8,144 nt of DNA from an uncultured Chryseolinea sp. (GCA_946478915.1 CAMLER010000202.1:1-8144), one strand, 5' to 3'; shown: positions 1 to 6,777, numbered from the stretch's first letter. Program-made: numbers and translations. The notes: generated by a model from the sequence alone, not told the origin.

Positions 1-5
1 ATTAA

Positions 6-38
6 CTTAACATTGGACGATTACTAACCAATGTTAAG
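6..38 (-). terminator. Hairpin downstream of ArsC-like gene, possible terminator
   Basis: Positions 6-16 and 28-38 form a perfect 11-bp inverted repeat (CTTAACATTGG against CCAATGTTAAG) with an 11-nt loop. It begins about 55 bp past the ArsC-like stop. In the transcript the stem is AU-rich, and only UUAAU follows before the window ends, so the U-tract of a classical intrinsic terminator is not evident. It may terminate the operon or be the structural end of the dispersed repeat. Copy B at 531-563 keeps only an imperfect version. Confidence 0.4.
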
Positions 39-51
39 CCGCACACTCTAC

Positions 52-86
52 GGATAACTATTAACGGATAACGGATAACGGATAAC
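52..86. repeat. Heptamer array, five GGATAAC-type units
   Basis: Five phased heptamers: GGATAAC, the variant TATTAAC, then three more GGATAAC. The array ends 6 bp from the stop codon of the ArsC-like gene (93-95). The same heptamer appears in the opposite orientation just upstream of that gene's start (455-482), so the gene is bracketed by inverted arrays. Confidence 0.9.
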
Positions 87-92
87 GAACTG

Positions 93-449
93 CTAAACTC
101 TCCCCAACAAAGCGCCGTACTCATCTTTATCAAAACCAAGCGCGACCACTTTCCTATCCTGCTCGATCAATGGGCGCTTTATGATGCTGGTCTTCTCCGA
201 CATTATAGCAATGGCATTTTTTTCGTTGCTGATCTTTTTTTGAACATCTTTATCAAGCTGACGCCAGGTCGTACCCTTCTTATTCACCAGACTTTCCCAT
301 CCTACCTGTTTGCTCCAGTTTTTTAATTGCTCAGCAGTGATTCCTTTTGTTTTATAATCGTGAAATTCGAATTCTATCTTTTTCTCCTTTAGCCAATCAA
401 CCGCCGCTTTGACGGTGTTGCAGTTTTTTATTCCGTATACTTTCAGCAT
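93..449 (-). CDS. ArsC/Spx/YffB-family thioredoxin-fold protein
   Basis: A 118-residue single-domain protein of the ArsC-like family. Recognisable features are the N-terminal YGIKNCNTVKAA segment with one cysteine (C10), FHDYKTKGI (29-37), GWESLVNKKGTTWRQLD (50-66) and the IIKRPL motif (89-94). The layout resembles E. coli YffB and the unnamed arsenate-reductase-related family more than true ArsC. Residue 13 is valine, so the CXXC redox switch of Bacillus subtilis Spx is absent. Family members are thiol reductases or, in Firmicutes, RNA polymerase-binding regulators; which applies here cannot be read from the sequence, and arsenate reduction is not supported by context. The ATG start fits the family N-terminus; no Shine-Dalgarno is visible. 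The gene lies downstream of aroF, separated by 137 bp of repeat-rich DNA, and is flanked by inverted GGATAAC arrays, so it may be a passenger rather than an operon member. Confidence 0.9.
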   Translation of the reverse strand: MLKVYGIKNCNTVKAAVDWLKEKKIEFEFHDYKTKGITAEQLKNWSKQVGWESLVNKKGTTWRQLDKDVQKKISNEKNAIAIMSEKTSIIKRPLIEQDRKVVALGFDKDEYGALLGRV

Positions 450-454
450 GGTTG

Positions 455-482
455 GTTATTCGTTATCCGTTATTCGTTATCC
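455..482. repeat. Heptamer array upstream of ArsC-like gene
   Basis: Four phased heptamers on the plus strand, alternating GTTATTC and GTTATCC. On the minus strand this reads GGATAAC alternating with GAATAAC. It ends 5 bp before the start codon of the ArsC-like gene, and is inverted relative to the array beyond that gene's stop (52-86). Confidence 0.9.
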
Positions 483-525
483 GAGGTTCGTGCGTCTTCA
501 AGGCCTGCAGTCGTCGCATTCGTTT

Positions 526-606
526 ATTAACTTAATATTGAACCGATTATTAAGGAACGTTAAGCCGCACACTCTACGGATAACTATTAACGGATAACGG
601 ATAACG
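526..606. repeat. Intergenic direct repeat, copy B (overlaps aroF 3' end)
   Basis: Second copy of the block at 1-87, in the same orientation. Positions 559-605 match 33-79 exactly. The heptamer part (578-605) has four units, one fewer than copy A. The aroF stop codon (587-589) lies inside the variant unit TATTAAC, so the repeat encodes the last residues of AroF. The region 483-525, between this copy and the heptamer array, shows nothing recognisable. Confidence 0.85.
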
Positions 607-1609
607 ATTCCCTAAGTTCGAACACTTTTCGCAGCTTCATCACCAGATCTGCTGATTCCTCAAAGTTTAACGTTTGCTGGCCATCGCTTGCAGCTTCTTC
701 CGGTTTCTGATGTGTTTCATAAATAATGCCATCAGCACCAGCCATTACTGCGGCCATCGCCACAGGATCGACATATTCGCGTATACCTATACCGTGAGAT
801 GGATCTGCGATTACGGGTAGATGCGTTTTTTCTTTTAGTATGGGAATGGCATTGATATCCAATGTATTTCGACTGGCTTTTTCGTAGGTGCGAATGCCTC
901 TCTCGCAAAGCATCAACTTTTCATTACCGGCAGAGAAAACATACTCCGCAGAATATAAAAGTTCTTCGATGGTTCCGGAGATCCCGCGCTTGATCATCAC
1001 CGGCTTGTCTACTTTGCCAAGTTCATCCAGAAGGTTAAAATTTTGAGTGTTGCGTGCGCCTACCTGAAAAATATCGACGTAATCATACATAGCTTCGATC
1101 TGACTCACCTGCATTACTTCGCTGATAATTTTAATTCCTGCCTTGCGTGCACGGCTGTGCCACATCATCAAGCCGTCAACACCCATTCCCCTGAACGCAT
1201 AGGGCGAACTCCTGGGTTTAAAAACCCCACCGCGCATAATACGAACATTATTCTTTACAAGATGATCGATAGTTTGCTGCACTTGTTCATCGCTTTCTAT
1301 AGAGCAGGGACCTGCCATGACGGATAACGTATCGTCGCCGATCGTAACACCATCCCCAAGATCGATATGCGTACGATTTACTTTCCATTTACGCGAAACC
1401 AATTTGTAGTCATCCGAAACGCGATGGATATCTACAATGCCGGGCAGGTGGCCCAACTGACGCAGATCAAACTCCTTTTTACCAATTCCAACAATATAAA
1501 CACCTTGTTGAGTCGTGACAAGTGCAGTCTTGTAATCCAGGCTTCTGATTTTTTGCAGGATTGCCTCCTTTTCTGATACTGTGACGGAAGGAGTGAGTTG
1601 GACAATCAT
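587..1609 (-). CDS. aroF: 3-deoxy-7-phosphoheptulonate (DAHP) synthase, type I beta with ferredoxin-like domain
   Basis: Condenses phosphoenolpyruvate and erythrose-4-phosphate to DAHP, the first step of the shikimate pathway. The 340-residue protein has an N-terminal ferredoxin-like regulatory domain (about 1-70) and a TIM-barrel catalytic domain. Motifs seen are AGPCSIES (99-106), KPRSSPYAFRG (131-141), QVGARNTQNFNLL (182-194), KRG (207-209), LCERGIRTYE (234-243) and DPSHGIG (269-275). The expected metal ligands are present as C102, H272, E298 and D309, matching the numbering I recall for the Thermotoga maritima enzyme. In that enzyme the ferredoxin-like domain mediates feedback by tyrosine or phenylalanine; effector specificity here is unknown. 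There is no fused chorismate mutase. Its place after trpA suggests co-expression with tryptophan synthesis. The C-terminal SLSVIR and the TAA stop come from the GGATAAC array. The ATG start lies 3 bp from an octamer array, with no Shine-Dalgarno visible. Confidence 0.96.
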   Translation of the reverse strand: MIVQLTPSVTVSEKEAILQKIRSLDYKTALVTTQQGVYIVGIGKKEFDLRQLGHLPGIVDIHRVSDDYKLVSRKWKVNRTHIDLGDGVTIGDDTLSVMAGPCSIESDEQVQQTIDHLVKNNVRIMRGGVFKPRSSPYAFRGMGVDGLMMWHSRARKAGIKIISEVMQVSQIEAMYDYVDIFQVGARNTQNFNLLDELGKVDKPVMIKRGISGTIEELLYSAEYVFSAGNEKLMLCERGIRTYEKASRNTLDINAIPILKEKTHLPVIADPSHGIGIREYVDPVAMAAVMAGADGIIYETHQKPEEAASDGQQTLNFEESADLVMKLRKVFELRESLSVIR

Positions 1610-1612
1610 ATT

Positions 1613-1668
1613 GGAAGATTAGAAGATTAGAAGATTAGAAGATTAGAAAATTGGAAGATTTAAAGATT
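1613..1668. repeat. Solo octamer array between trpA and aroF
   Basis: Seven phased octamers of consensus AGAAGATT on the plus strand: three perfect copies in a row plus variants such as AGAAAATT and TAAAGATT. It occupies the whole trpA-aroF gap and enters trpA, supplying the TAA stop (1660-1662) and the final residues. The same family forms the inverted arms around the four-helix-bundle gene. A 28-bp stretch here (1610-1637) is identical to the reverse complement of 7280-7307. No inverted partner was found nearby. Confidence 0.92.
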
Positions 1669-2454
1669 AGAGGTTCCATTGTGTTTTAACGACTGTACGA
1701 ATTGGGTGATATCGGTTGTGAGATTTTTGGAGTTTTTGAGGACATCGACAAAAGCACTACCAACTATGGCACCCGCTCCGTATTTCGACGCGGTCATAAA
1801 AGTTTCGTTGTTGGAAATTCCGAAACCAATGAGGTACGGATTCCTTAGTTTCATTTTGCTTAAACGTTCAAAATAATCAAGCTGCTGCTTTTCAAATTTA
1901 CCCTTGGCCCCGGTAATACTGGATGCCGAAACTGCGTATATAAATCCCTCACTAACTGCGTCAATTTTCCGTATCCGCTCATCGGAAGTTGTTGGCGAAA
2001 TCAGGAACGTGTTAATGATATTGGCCGAATCGAAGAACGCCTTATATTGGTCGATATACTCATCCATCGGAAGGTCCGGAAGTATAACCCCGTCCACACC
2101 TGCGTCCGAAGCGTCGCTGACAAATTTTTCGATACCGTATTGTAGCACTGGATTGATATAACCCATCAGTATTATTGGAATTTCAACTTTGCTGCGAATT
2201 TCCTTTACCTGATCCAGCAACTTCGATAACCTCATGCCATTTCGTAATGCTATGGTATTGCTGGCTTGTATTGTCGGGCCATCAGCGACCGGATCGGAAT
2301 AGGGAATTCCAATCTCTATAATGTCTGCTCCCGCGGAAGCCAAAGCTTCGGCTATCCCGACCGTTGCAGAAAGAGATGGGAAACCTCCTGTATAATACAT
2401 GGAAAGAATTCCGTTCTTACGTCTTGCAAAAAGTTCTTTTATCCTGTTTTTCAT
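1660..2454 (-). CDS. trpA: Tryptophan synthase alpha subunit
   Basis: Cleaves indole-3-glycerol phosphate to indole and glyceraldehyde-3-phosphate. Indole passes to TrpB through the alpha2-beta2 complex in the cytoplasm. The 264-residue TIM barrel is of normal length. The block IIEIGIPYSDPVADGPTIQ (45-63) holds the two catalytic acids, E47 and D58, equivalent to E49 and D60 of the Salmonella enzyme. Further family motifs are MGYINPVLQYG, GVDGVILPDLPMDE, SPTTSDERI, FIYAVSASSITGAKG and LIGFGIS, the last two forming the phosphate-binding end. The ATG start is preceded on the coding strand by an A-rich tract rather than a Shine-Dalgarno. The gene starts 36 bp after trpB. Its last residues (SNL) and TAA stop are written by the AGAAGATT-family array, so the native end may once have been different. 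Confidence 0.98.
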   Translation of the reverse strand: MKNRIKELFARRKNGILSMYYTGGFPSLSATVGIAEALASAGADIIEIGIPYSDPVADGPTIQASNTIALRNGMRLSKLLDQVKEIRSKVEIPIILMGYINPVLQYGIEKFVSDASDAGVDGVILPDLPMDEYIDQYKAFFDSANIINTFLISPTTSDERIRKIDAVSEGFIYAVSASSITGAKGKFEKQQLDYFERLSKMKLRNPYLIGFGISNNETFMTASKYGAGAIVGSAFVDVLKNSKNLTTDITQFVQSLKHNGTSNL

Positions 2455-2490
2455 TTTCTTTTTTTCAGTTGAGACCCTGCTTCAATGTTT

Positions 2491-3672
2491 CTAGTAGTTG
2501 CCCCATCTGATATAGGTTTCGAGATCTTTGTCTCCCCTACCGGAAAGGTTTACAACCACTAAATCGTCCTTCTCAAACCTGAACTTACTTAGTGCAGCAA
2601 TCGCATGTGCTGATTCCAGCGCGGGGATGATGCCCTCGGCCCTGCTCAAGTCTATACCTGCCTTCAACGACTCCTCATCCGTTGAACTTGTAAACTGTAC
2701 ACGACCAACATCAAATAAGTGAGCATGCATCGGCCCAATACCGGGGTAGTCAAGTCCTGCGGAAACGGAATGCGGCTCCACGACCTGTCCGTCATCTGTT
2801 TGCATAAGAATGGTTTTGCTCCCATGTAGCACACCCGGTTTGCCCAAAGCGGTTGTCGCCGCCGACTCCCCGGATGTCAGCCCTTTTCCCGCAGCCTCAA
2901 CCGCAACCAGGTTGACATGTTCATCATCAAGAAAATGATAAAATGCGCCAGCAGCATTACTACCTCCTCCAACGCAAGCAAAAACATAGTCAGGGTAGGG
3001 GTTTCCCGCATAGTCTATGAGTTGATTTCTGATTTCCTCACTGATAACGGATTGAAATCTTGAAACCATATCCGGATAAGGATGAGGTCCCACCACCGAG
3101 CCGATGATGTAATGCGTTTCGGTCGGATGATTGATCCAATGACGCATAGCCTCATTGGTAGCATCCTTTAGAGTCATGCTACCGCTGAGGGCCGGCACCA
3201 CCGTGGCACCCAGAATGCGCATACGCTCCACGTTAGGACGCTGGCGTTCCATATCAATTTTACCCATGTATACGACACATTCCATTCCCATCAGGGCACA
3301 TACCGTAGCGGTAGCTACTCCATGTTGACCAGCTCCGGTTTCCGCTATAATCTTCTGCTTACCCAACCGCTGGGCTAACAGGATTTGTCCGATTGTGTTA
3401 TTTATCTTATGGGAGCCGGTATGGCATAAATCTTCCCTTTTCAAAAAGATTGTAGCGTTGTGAATTTCTGAAAGACGTTTTGCCAGGTAAAGCGGTGTAG
3501 GACGACCAACATAGTCTTTCAAAAGCTTGTGAAAATCGCGCTGATACCCGGAGTCCATCAAAATCTGCAGGTAATTGGAGCGTAACTCTTCAACGTTGGG
3601 GTACAGCATCTCGGGAATGTATGCACCTCCAAACTGCCCGTAGTATCCTTTATCGTTAACCTTGAAATCCAT
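2491..3672 (-). CDS. trpB: Tryptophan synthase beta subunit
   Basis: PLP enzyme that joins indole and serine to form tryptophan, the last pathway step, in complex with TrpA. The 393-residue protein has the usual length of a TrpB1-type subunit. Visible elements are [12 protein letters not shown] (12-23), [13 protein letters not shown] (56-68), [15 protein letters not shown] (78-92) with PLP lysine K89, AETGAGQHG (110-118) with catalytic E111, the phosphate-binding GGGSN loop (235-239), [14 protein letters not shown] (301-314) with D308, and NLSGRGDKD (375-383). All key residues are intact. The ATG gives the standard N-terminus before the GGAY motif. Only 14 bp of repeat-like GT-rich DNA separates it from trpF upstream. 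Coding order trpF-trpB-trpA is typical. Confidence 0.99.
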   Translation of the reverse strand: MDFKVNDKGYYGQFGGAYIPEMLYPNVEELRSNYLQILMDSGYQRDFHKLLKDYVGRPTPLYLAKRLSEIHNATIFLKREDLCHTGSHKINNTIGQILLAQRLGKQKIIAETGAGQHGVATATVCALMGMECVVYMGKIDMERQRPNVERMRILGATVVPALSGSMTLKDATNEAMRHWINHPTETHYIIGSVVGPHPYPDMVSRFQSVISEEIRNQLIDYAGNPYPDYVFACVGGGSNAAGAFYHFLDDEHVNLVAVEAAGKGLTSGESAATTALGKPGVLHGSKTILMQTDDGQVVEPHSVSAGLDYPGIGPMHAHLFDVGRVQFTSSTDEESLKAGIDLSRAEGIIPALESAHAIAALSKFRFEKDDLVVVNLSGRGDKDLETYIRWGNY

Positions 3673-3676
3673 CTTG

Positions 3677-3714
3677 GTGTTTTGGTTTAGGTGTTTAAGT
3701 GTCTAGGTGTGCGC
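3677..3714. repeat. Degenerate GTGTTTAR octamer array at trpF-trpB junction
   Basis: On the plus strand GTGTTTTG, a shortened GTTTAG, GTGTTTAA, GTGTCTAG and GTGTGCGC follow one another. It resembles the cleaner GTGTTGRG array at trpD-trpG. The array spans the 14-bp intergenic gap and overlaps the trpF 3' end, encoding its last residues and its TAA stop (3687-3689). Its units are eroded, suggesting an older array. Confidence 0.65.
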
Positions 3715-4337
3715 AATGCACTGAGGGCAGCGCCAACTTTCGCTATGCTTTTCATTCCTGGAGATTCTTCGACTCCGCTGTTTAAGTCCACTGCATGAAG
3801 GTTCATATTCGATATATCCACGACTTGACCAACGTTGGCTGGCGACAGACCGCCGCTCAAAAAGAACGGAACTTCCTGGTCATACTTGTAGAGCAAATTC
3901 CAATCAAAGGTGCTCGCATTACCCCCATATAGTTTTCCTCTGGTATCGAATAGAAAGAATGTTACAAATTTTTTGAAGGGTTTGATTTCATTGAAATCAA
4001 AATTTTCGTCCACTGAAAATGCTTTGATAATTCTCACTCCCCTATCTGACAGCTCAGCACATTGGTCAACTGTTTCATTACCATGCAACTGGACGAAATC
4101 AAATCCCATCGAATTTGCTCTCCGCTCAATTACGTCGGTAGATTCATTTACAAAAACAGCCACCTTCTTCATTGGTAACGGAAGCGATGGAAGACTGACA
4201 ACATCACCAACAAAACGCGGTGACTTGTCATAGAAAATGAACCCCATATATTGCGGATCCAGCTTGGCCACTTCCATAATATTACTATGGTCGCGCATGC
4301 CGCATATTTTGATTGCTATCGGATTTGCTGCACTCAT
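3687..4337 (-). CDS. trpF: Phosphoribosylanthranilate isomerase
   Basis: Catalyses the Amadori rearrangement of N-(5'-phosphoribosyl)anthranilate to CdRP, the substrate of TrpC. The 216-residue TIM barrel is standard in length. IKICGMRD (9-16) contains the catalytic base C12, and LFDTRG (129-134) contains the general acid D131. Other family blocks are [46 protein letters not shown] and [16 protein letters not shown], the last two binding the substrate phosphate. It is a monofunctional enzyme, not the TrpC-TrpF fusion of enterobacteria. Its ATG overlaps the trpC TGA as ATGA, so the two are probably translationally coupled. The final residues RTPRHLNT and the stop fall in a degenerate GTGTTTAR repeat and look unrelated to the family. 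Confidence 0.98.
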   Translation of the reverse strand: MSAANPIAIKICGMRDHSNIMEVAKLDPQYMGFIFYDKSPRFVGDVVSLPSLPLPMKKVAVFVNESTDVIERRANSMGFDFVQLHGNETVDQCAELSDRGVRIIKAFSVDENFDFNEIKPFKKFVTFFLFDTRGKLYGGNASTFDWNLLYKYDQEVPFFLSGGLSPANVGQVVDISNMNLHAVDLNSGVEESPGMKSIAKVGAALSALRTPRHLNT

Positions 4338-5149
4338 GCGATATCGGTATCGTGGTAAACCGCTCTGTTAAGAGAGTCGATGAATTCTTTACATGCAACT
4401 TCAGGCCTACTGTGCTGCATAAAGTTCTGTCCCATTAAAAATCCCTCGTATCCATATTTTTTCAATTCAATAATAGTTTGAACTGACTCAATTCCGCTTT
4501 CAGAAACCTTAACAACCGAGGAAGGAATGAGATGCGCCAGACGTTTGGAAACCTCCACACTTAACTCGAACGTTTTCAAATCCCTGTTATTTACGCCAAT
4601 CAGGTCGGCACCGGCATCCAAACTTAATTTTAACTCTTCCTCGTTGTGCACTTCCAACAAGACTTCAAGTCCAAGACTATGGGCGAAATCAGCATATGAT
4701 TTTAATTCTGCTGGCTTCAACGCCGCGGCTATGAGCAAAATAGCATCAGCCCCAATCGACTTTGCCTCTATGATCTGGTAGGTATCGATGGTGAAATCTT
4801 TTCGTAGTATAGGGCAAAAGTTAAATTTCCTTGCCGTGGTAAGATCCTGGTTGCTACCGCCGAAAAAATTTCCATCCGTCAGAACTGACAACGCAGATGC
4901 ACCCGCTTGCATATAGCCAATTGATGTTCGTTCTACCGAGACGTGCGCGTTGATCACTCCTTTAGAGGGAGACTTACGTTTAATTTCAGCAATGATACCG
5001 GACTTGTCAGGTCGCTGAATGTACTTCGTGAGCGAGACTGGCTGCGATCCAAAAAAAATGCTTTGTTCAAGAAGCTTAACCGGGTAAAGCTCTTTTCGTT
5101 CCGACACTTCCTGCCTTTTGTAGTCGATAATTTTGTCAAGAATATTCAT
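4334..5149 (-). CDS. trpC: Indole-3-glycerol phosphate synthase
   Basis: Decarboxylates and cyclises CdRP to indole-3-glycerol phosphate. With the ATG start chosen here the protein has 271 residues and opens MNILDKIIDYKRQEV, the usual N-terminus of the family. The frame is also open upstream to a TTG at 5168-5170, which would add seven residues (MIHAEKA) and abut the trpD stop; I consider this less likely. In ATG numbering, AEIKRKSPSKG (54-64) holds E55 and K57, RKDF (116-119) the catalytic K117, LLEVH (164-168) the catalytic E166, GVNNRDL (185-191) the active-site asparagines and SESG (216-219) phosphate-binding residues. The family's conserved active-site positions are filled. The stop overlaps the trpF start (ATGA). 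Confidence 0.97.
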   Translation of the reverse strand: MNILDKIIDYKRQEVSERKELYPVKLLEQSIFFGSQPVSLTKYIQRPDKSGIIAEIKRKSPSKGVINAHVSVERTSIGYMQAGASALSVLTDGNFFGGSNQDLTTARKFNFCPILRKDFTIDTYQIIEAKSIGADAILLIAAALKPAELKSYADFAHSLGLEVLLEVHNEEELKLSLDAGADLIGVNNRDLKTFELSVEVSKRLAHLIPSSVVKVSESGIESVQTIIELKKYGYEGFLMGQNFMQHSRPEVACKEFIDSLNRAVYHDTDIA

Positions 5150-5151
5150 AG

Positions 5152-5158
5152 CCTTCTC
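5152..5158 (-). promoter_or_regulatory. Purine-rich GAGAAGG before trpC ATG
   Basis: GAGAAGG on the coding strand ends 2 nt before the ATG at 5147-5149. It resembles a Shine-Dalgarno core, but the spacing is shorter than optimal, and genes of this phylum usually initiate without one. It gives slight support to the ATG over the upstream TTG. Confidence 0.3.
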
Positions 5159-5170
5159 AGCGTGAATCAA

Positions 5171-6157
5171 TTAATTATTAAGCAGCTTTTTAAATGCCGA
5201 TAAGGCTTTTCCGGATTCCAGCGCTTCCCTTGCGCGATCCACCGCCTTTTGTATTCCTTCGCTCTGGTGACCTGCAAAAATTGCCATTCCCGCATTAGCA
5301 ATAACGGCCGAGTTTTGTGCTTTGGTTCCCTTTCCTTCTAAAACGTTTAGAAAGACCTTGGCTGATTCCTCTACGGTATTTCCCCCTTTGATATCATCGT
5401 ATTTGAGTTCGGGCAATCCAAGCTCCCTCGGCTCTGCAATTCTTTCTCCATCATTGAAGAAAAATTTGAATGGCCCGGTAAGCGAAACTTCATCATAGCC
5501 TTCGAGTGAATGTAATATGACGAAATCTTTATCCGTGTTCTGATATAGGTATCCATATTGTCGCGCAAGTTCAAGACTGAATACGCCAACAAGCTGGCGT
5601 TTTGGAAATGACGGATTGACCATCGGACCCAGCATGTTGAAGAATGTCTTCACCCCCAATTCTTTTCGGATCGGTGCGACGTTCTTCATCGCAGGATGAA
5701 ACAGTGGCGCATGCATGAAGCAAATATTAGCGCGATCCAGACTCCGCTTAAGTTCGTCGATATCGTTGGTGAATTTATATCCAAAATACTCCAGCAGGTT
5801 AGACGATCCACAAGCAGAAGACACGCCGTAGTTTCCGTGCTTTGCGACTGGCTGTCCTGCTGCCGCTACAACAAATGACGATAACGTTGACATATTGAAT
5901 GTATTCTTACCATCGCCCCCGGTGCCACATACATCCATTACCGGTTGATCGAATCTGGCCGGTATACATAATTCGAGCATCGCATCGCGGAAACCCTGAA
6001 GCTCATCCACGGTAATGCTTCTCATCATATACACCGTCATGAACGCTGTTGTTTGACTGGGATTATATTTGCCTGATGTAAGTTCCACCAAAACCTGCCG
6101 CGCAGTTTCCTTGGAAAGAGAACGGTGGTCCATCAGTTCGTTTAATATCTGTTTCAT
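5171..6157 (-). CDS. trpD: Anthranilate phosphoribosyltransferase
   Basis: Transfers phosphoribosyl from PRPP to anthranilate. The 328-residue protein is close to the usual family length and has the helical N-terminal domain plus the alpha/beta domain. DVCGTGGDGKNTFNMST (75-91) is the PRPP-binding glycine loop, and KHGNYGVSSACGSSNLLE (106-123) binds anthranilate and pyrophosphate. HAPLFHPAMKNVAPIRKELG (149-168) includes R164 for anthranilate. GPMVNP (177-182) and DE at 222-223 (Mg2+ ligands) follow. It is not fused to TrpG, unlike in E. coli. The ATG start gives the standard opening MKQILNELMDHRSLS. A GTGTTGRG octamer array fills the gap to trpG upstream, and trpC follows 21 bp after the stop when its ATG start is used. 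Confidence 0.99.
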   Translation of the reverse strand: MKQILNELMDHRSLSKETARQVLVELTSGKYNPSQTTAFMTVYMMRSITVDELQGFRDAMLELCIPARFDQPVMDVCGTGGDGKNTFNMSTLSSFVVAAAGQPVAKHGNYGVSSACGSSNLLEYFGYKFTNDIDELKRSLDRANICFMHAPLFHPAMKNVAPIRKELGVKTFFNMLGPMVNPSFPKRQLVGVFSLELARQYGYLYQNTDKDFVILHSLEGYDEVSLTGPFKFFFNDGERIAEPRELGLPELKYDDIKGGNTVEESAKVFLNVLEGKGTKAQNSAVIANAGMAIFAGHQSEGIQKAVDRAREALESGKALSAFKKLLNN

Positions 6158-6161
6158 TTAT

Positions 6162-6209
6162 GTGTTGAAGTGTTGAGGTGTTGAGGTGTTGGGGTGTTGG
6201 GGTGTTGGG
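6162..6209. repeat. GTGTTGRG octamer array between trpG and trpD
   Basis: Six phased octamers fill the 53-bp gap. They read GTGTTGAA, GTGTTGAG twice, then GTGTTGGG three times on the plus strand. The array abuts the trpG stop (6211-6213) and ends 4 bp before the trpD start. In the mRNA it gives a C/A-rich, unstructured leader directly upstream of trpD. Units are ordered by variant, as expected from local slippage duplication. Confidence 0.92.
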
Positions 6210-6210
6210 G

Positions 6211-6777
6211 TTAGTTCTTAAGCCAGTTGGCGATCATTTTGGGACCTTCCGGGGTCATAATGGATTCAGGATGAAACTGGAGACCTTTAACATCATATCG
6301 AACGTGACGAAGACCCATCACCAATCCCTCATCATTAACTGCGGTAACCTTAAGCTCCGGTGTAATACTGTCGGCGCGTACAGCCCAGGAGTGGTAATGT
6401 GTCCCCTGGAACGTCGGAGGAACTCCGGCAAACAAATATTCGTCGGCATCCTTTATTTCAACCGTGGAAGTGACTCCGTGCAATACCTTTGGTATATTGA
6501 TGAGAGTGGCTCCAAATACTTCGCCAATACCCTGATGGCCCAGGCAAATCCCAAGTATACTTTTTGATTTGCCATATTCATTGATCACCTGTTTCATTAT
6601 CCCTGCCTCATCTGGCACGCCAGGTCCGGGCGAGAGGAGTATCTTGTCATATTTTTTTACTTCCTCAACGGTTATTTTGTCGTTTCGGAAAATATCAACG
6701 GTATGCCCCAATGCGCGAATGATATGCACCAGGTTGTATGTAAAAGAGTCGTAGTTGTCGAGGACGAGAATGGACAT
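6211..6777 (-). CDS. trpG: Anthranilate synthase component II, glutamine amidotransferase
   Basis: Hydrolyses glutamine and channels ammonia to TrpE for anthranilate synthesis. The 188-residue class I glutamine amidotransferase has LDNYDSFTYNLV (6-17), SPGPGVPDEAG (49-59), the nucleophile elbow GICLGHQ (76-82) with C78, HGVTSTVE (100-107), HYHSWAV (127-133) and QFHPES (167-172) with H169 and E171 completing the triad. Length and start are standard for a stand-alone TrpG. It may also serve as the PabA amidotransferase in folate synthesis; only context favours tryptophan. Unusually it is separated from trpE by a 530-bp inverted-repeat module. One arm of that module ends 5 bp upstream of the trpG ATG, so its leader is a pyrimidine-rich octamer array that can pair with the opposite arm. 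Confidence 0.98.
   Translation of the reverse strand: MSILVLDNYDSFTYNLVHIIRALGHTVDIFRNDKITVEEVKKYDKILLSPGPGVPDEAGIMKQVINEYGKSKSILGICLGHQGIGEVFGATLINIPKVLHGVTSTVEIKDADEYLFAGVPPTFQGTHYHSWAVRADSITPELKVTAVNDEGLVMGLRHVRYDVKGLQFHPESIMTPEGPKMIANWLKN

Larger units (their letters stand above)
1..87. repeat. Intergenic direct repeat, copy A
   Basis: This block follows the stop codon of the ArsC-like gene and recurs at 526-606 after the aroF stop. Positions 33-79 and 559-605 are identical over 47 bp by eye. The outer 32-33 bp are similar but diverged. The inner end is a heptamer array (52-86), with one more GGATAAC unit here than in copy B. The block may continue left of the window. I infer a dispersed non-coding repeat; no ORF was recognised in it. 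Confidence 0.85.

Noticed and set aside
93..449. Arsenate-resistance gene arsC
   Set aside because: The protein is closer to the YffB/Spx-related branch, and no arsenic transporter or ArsR regulator lies nearby.
409..597. Plus-strand open frame of 62 codons opposite the ArsC-like gene start and the repeat region
   Set aside because: Much of its reading frame is the GGATAAC-complement array, which is stop-free by composition; it lacks any recognisable domain and runs antisense into aroF.
4943..5203. Plus-strand open frame of 86 codons antisense to trpC and trpD
   Set aside because: It lies fully opposite well-supported coding sequence with conserved catalytic motifs, and its translation has no family features.
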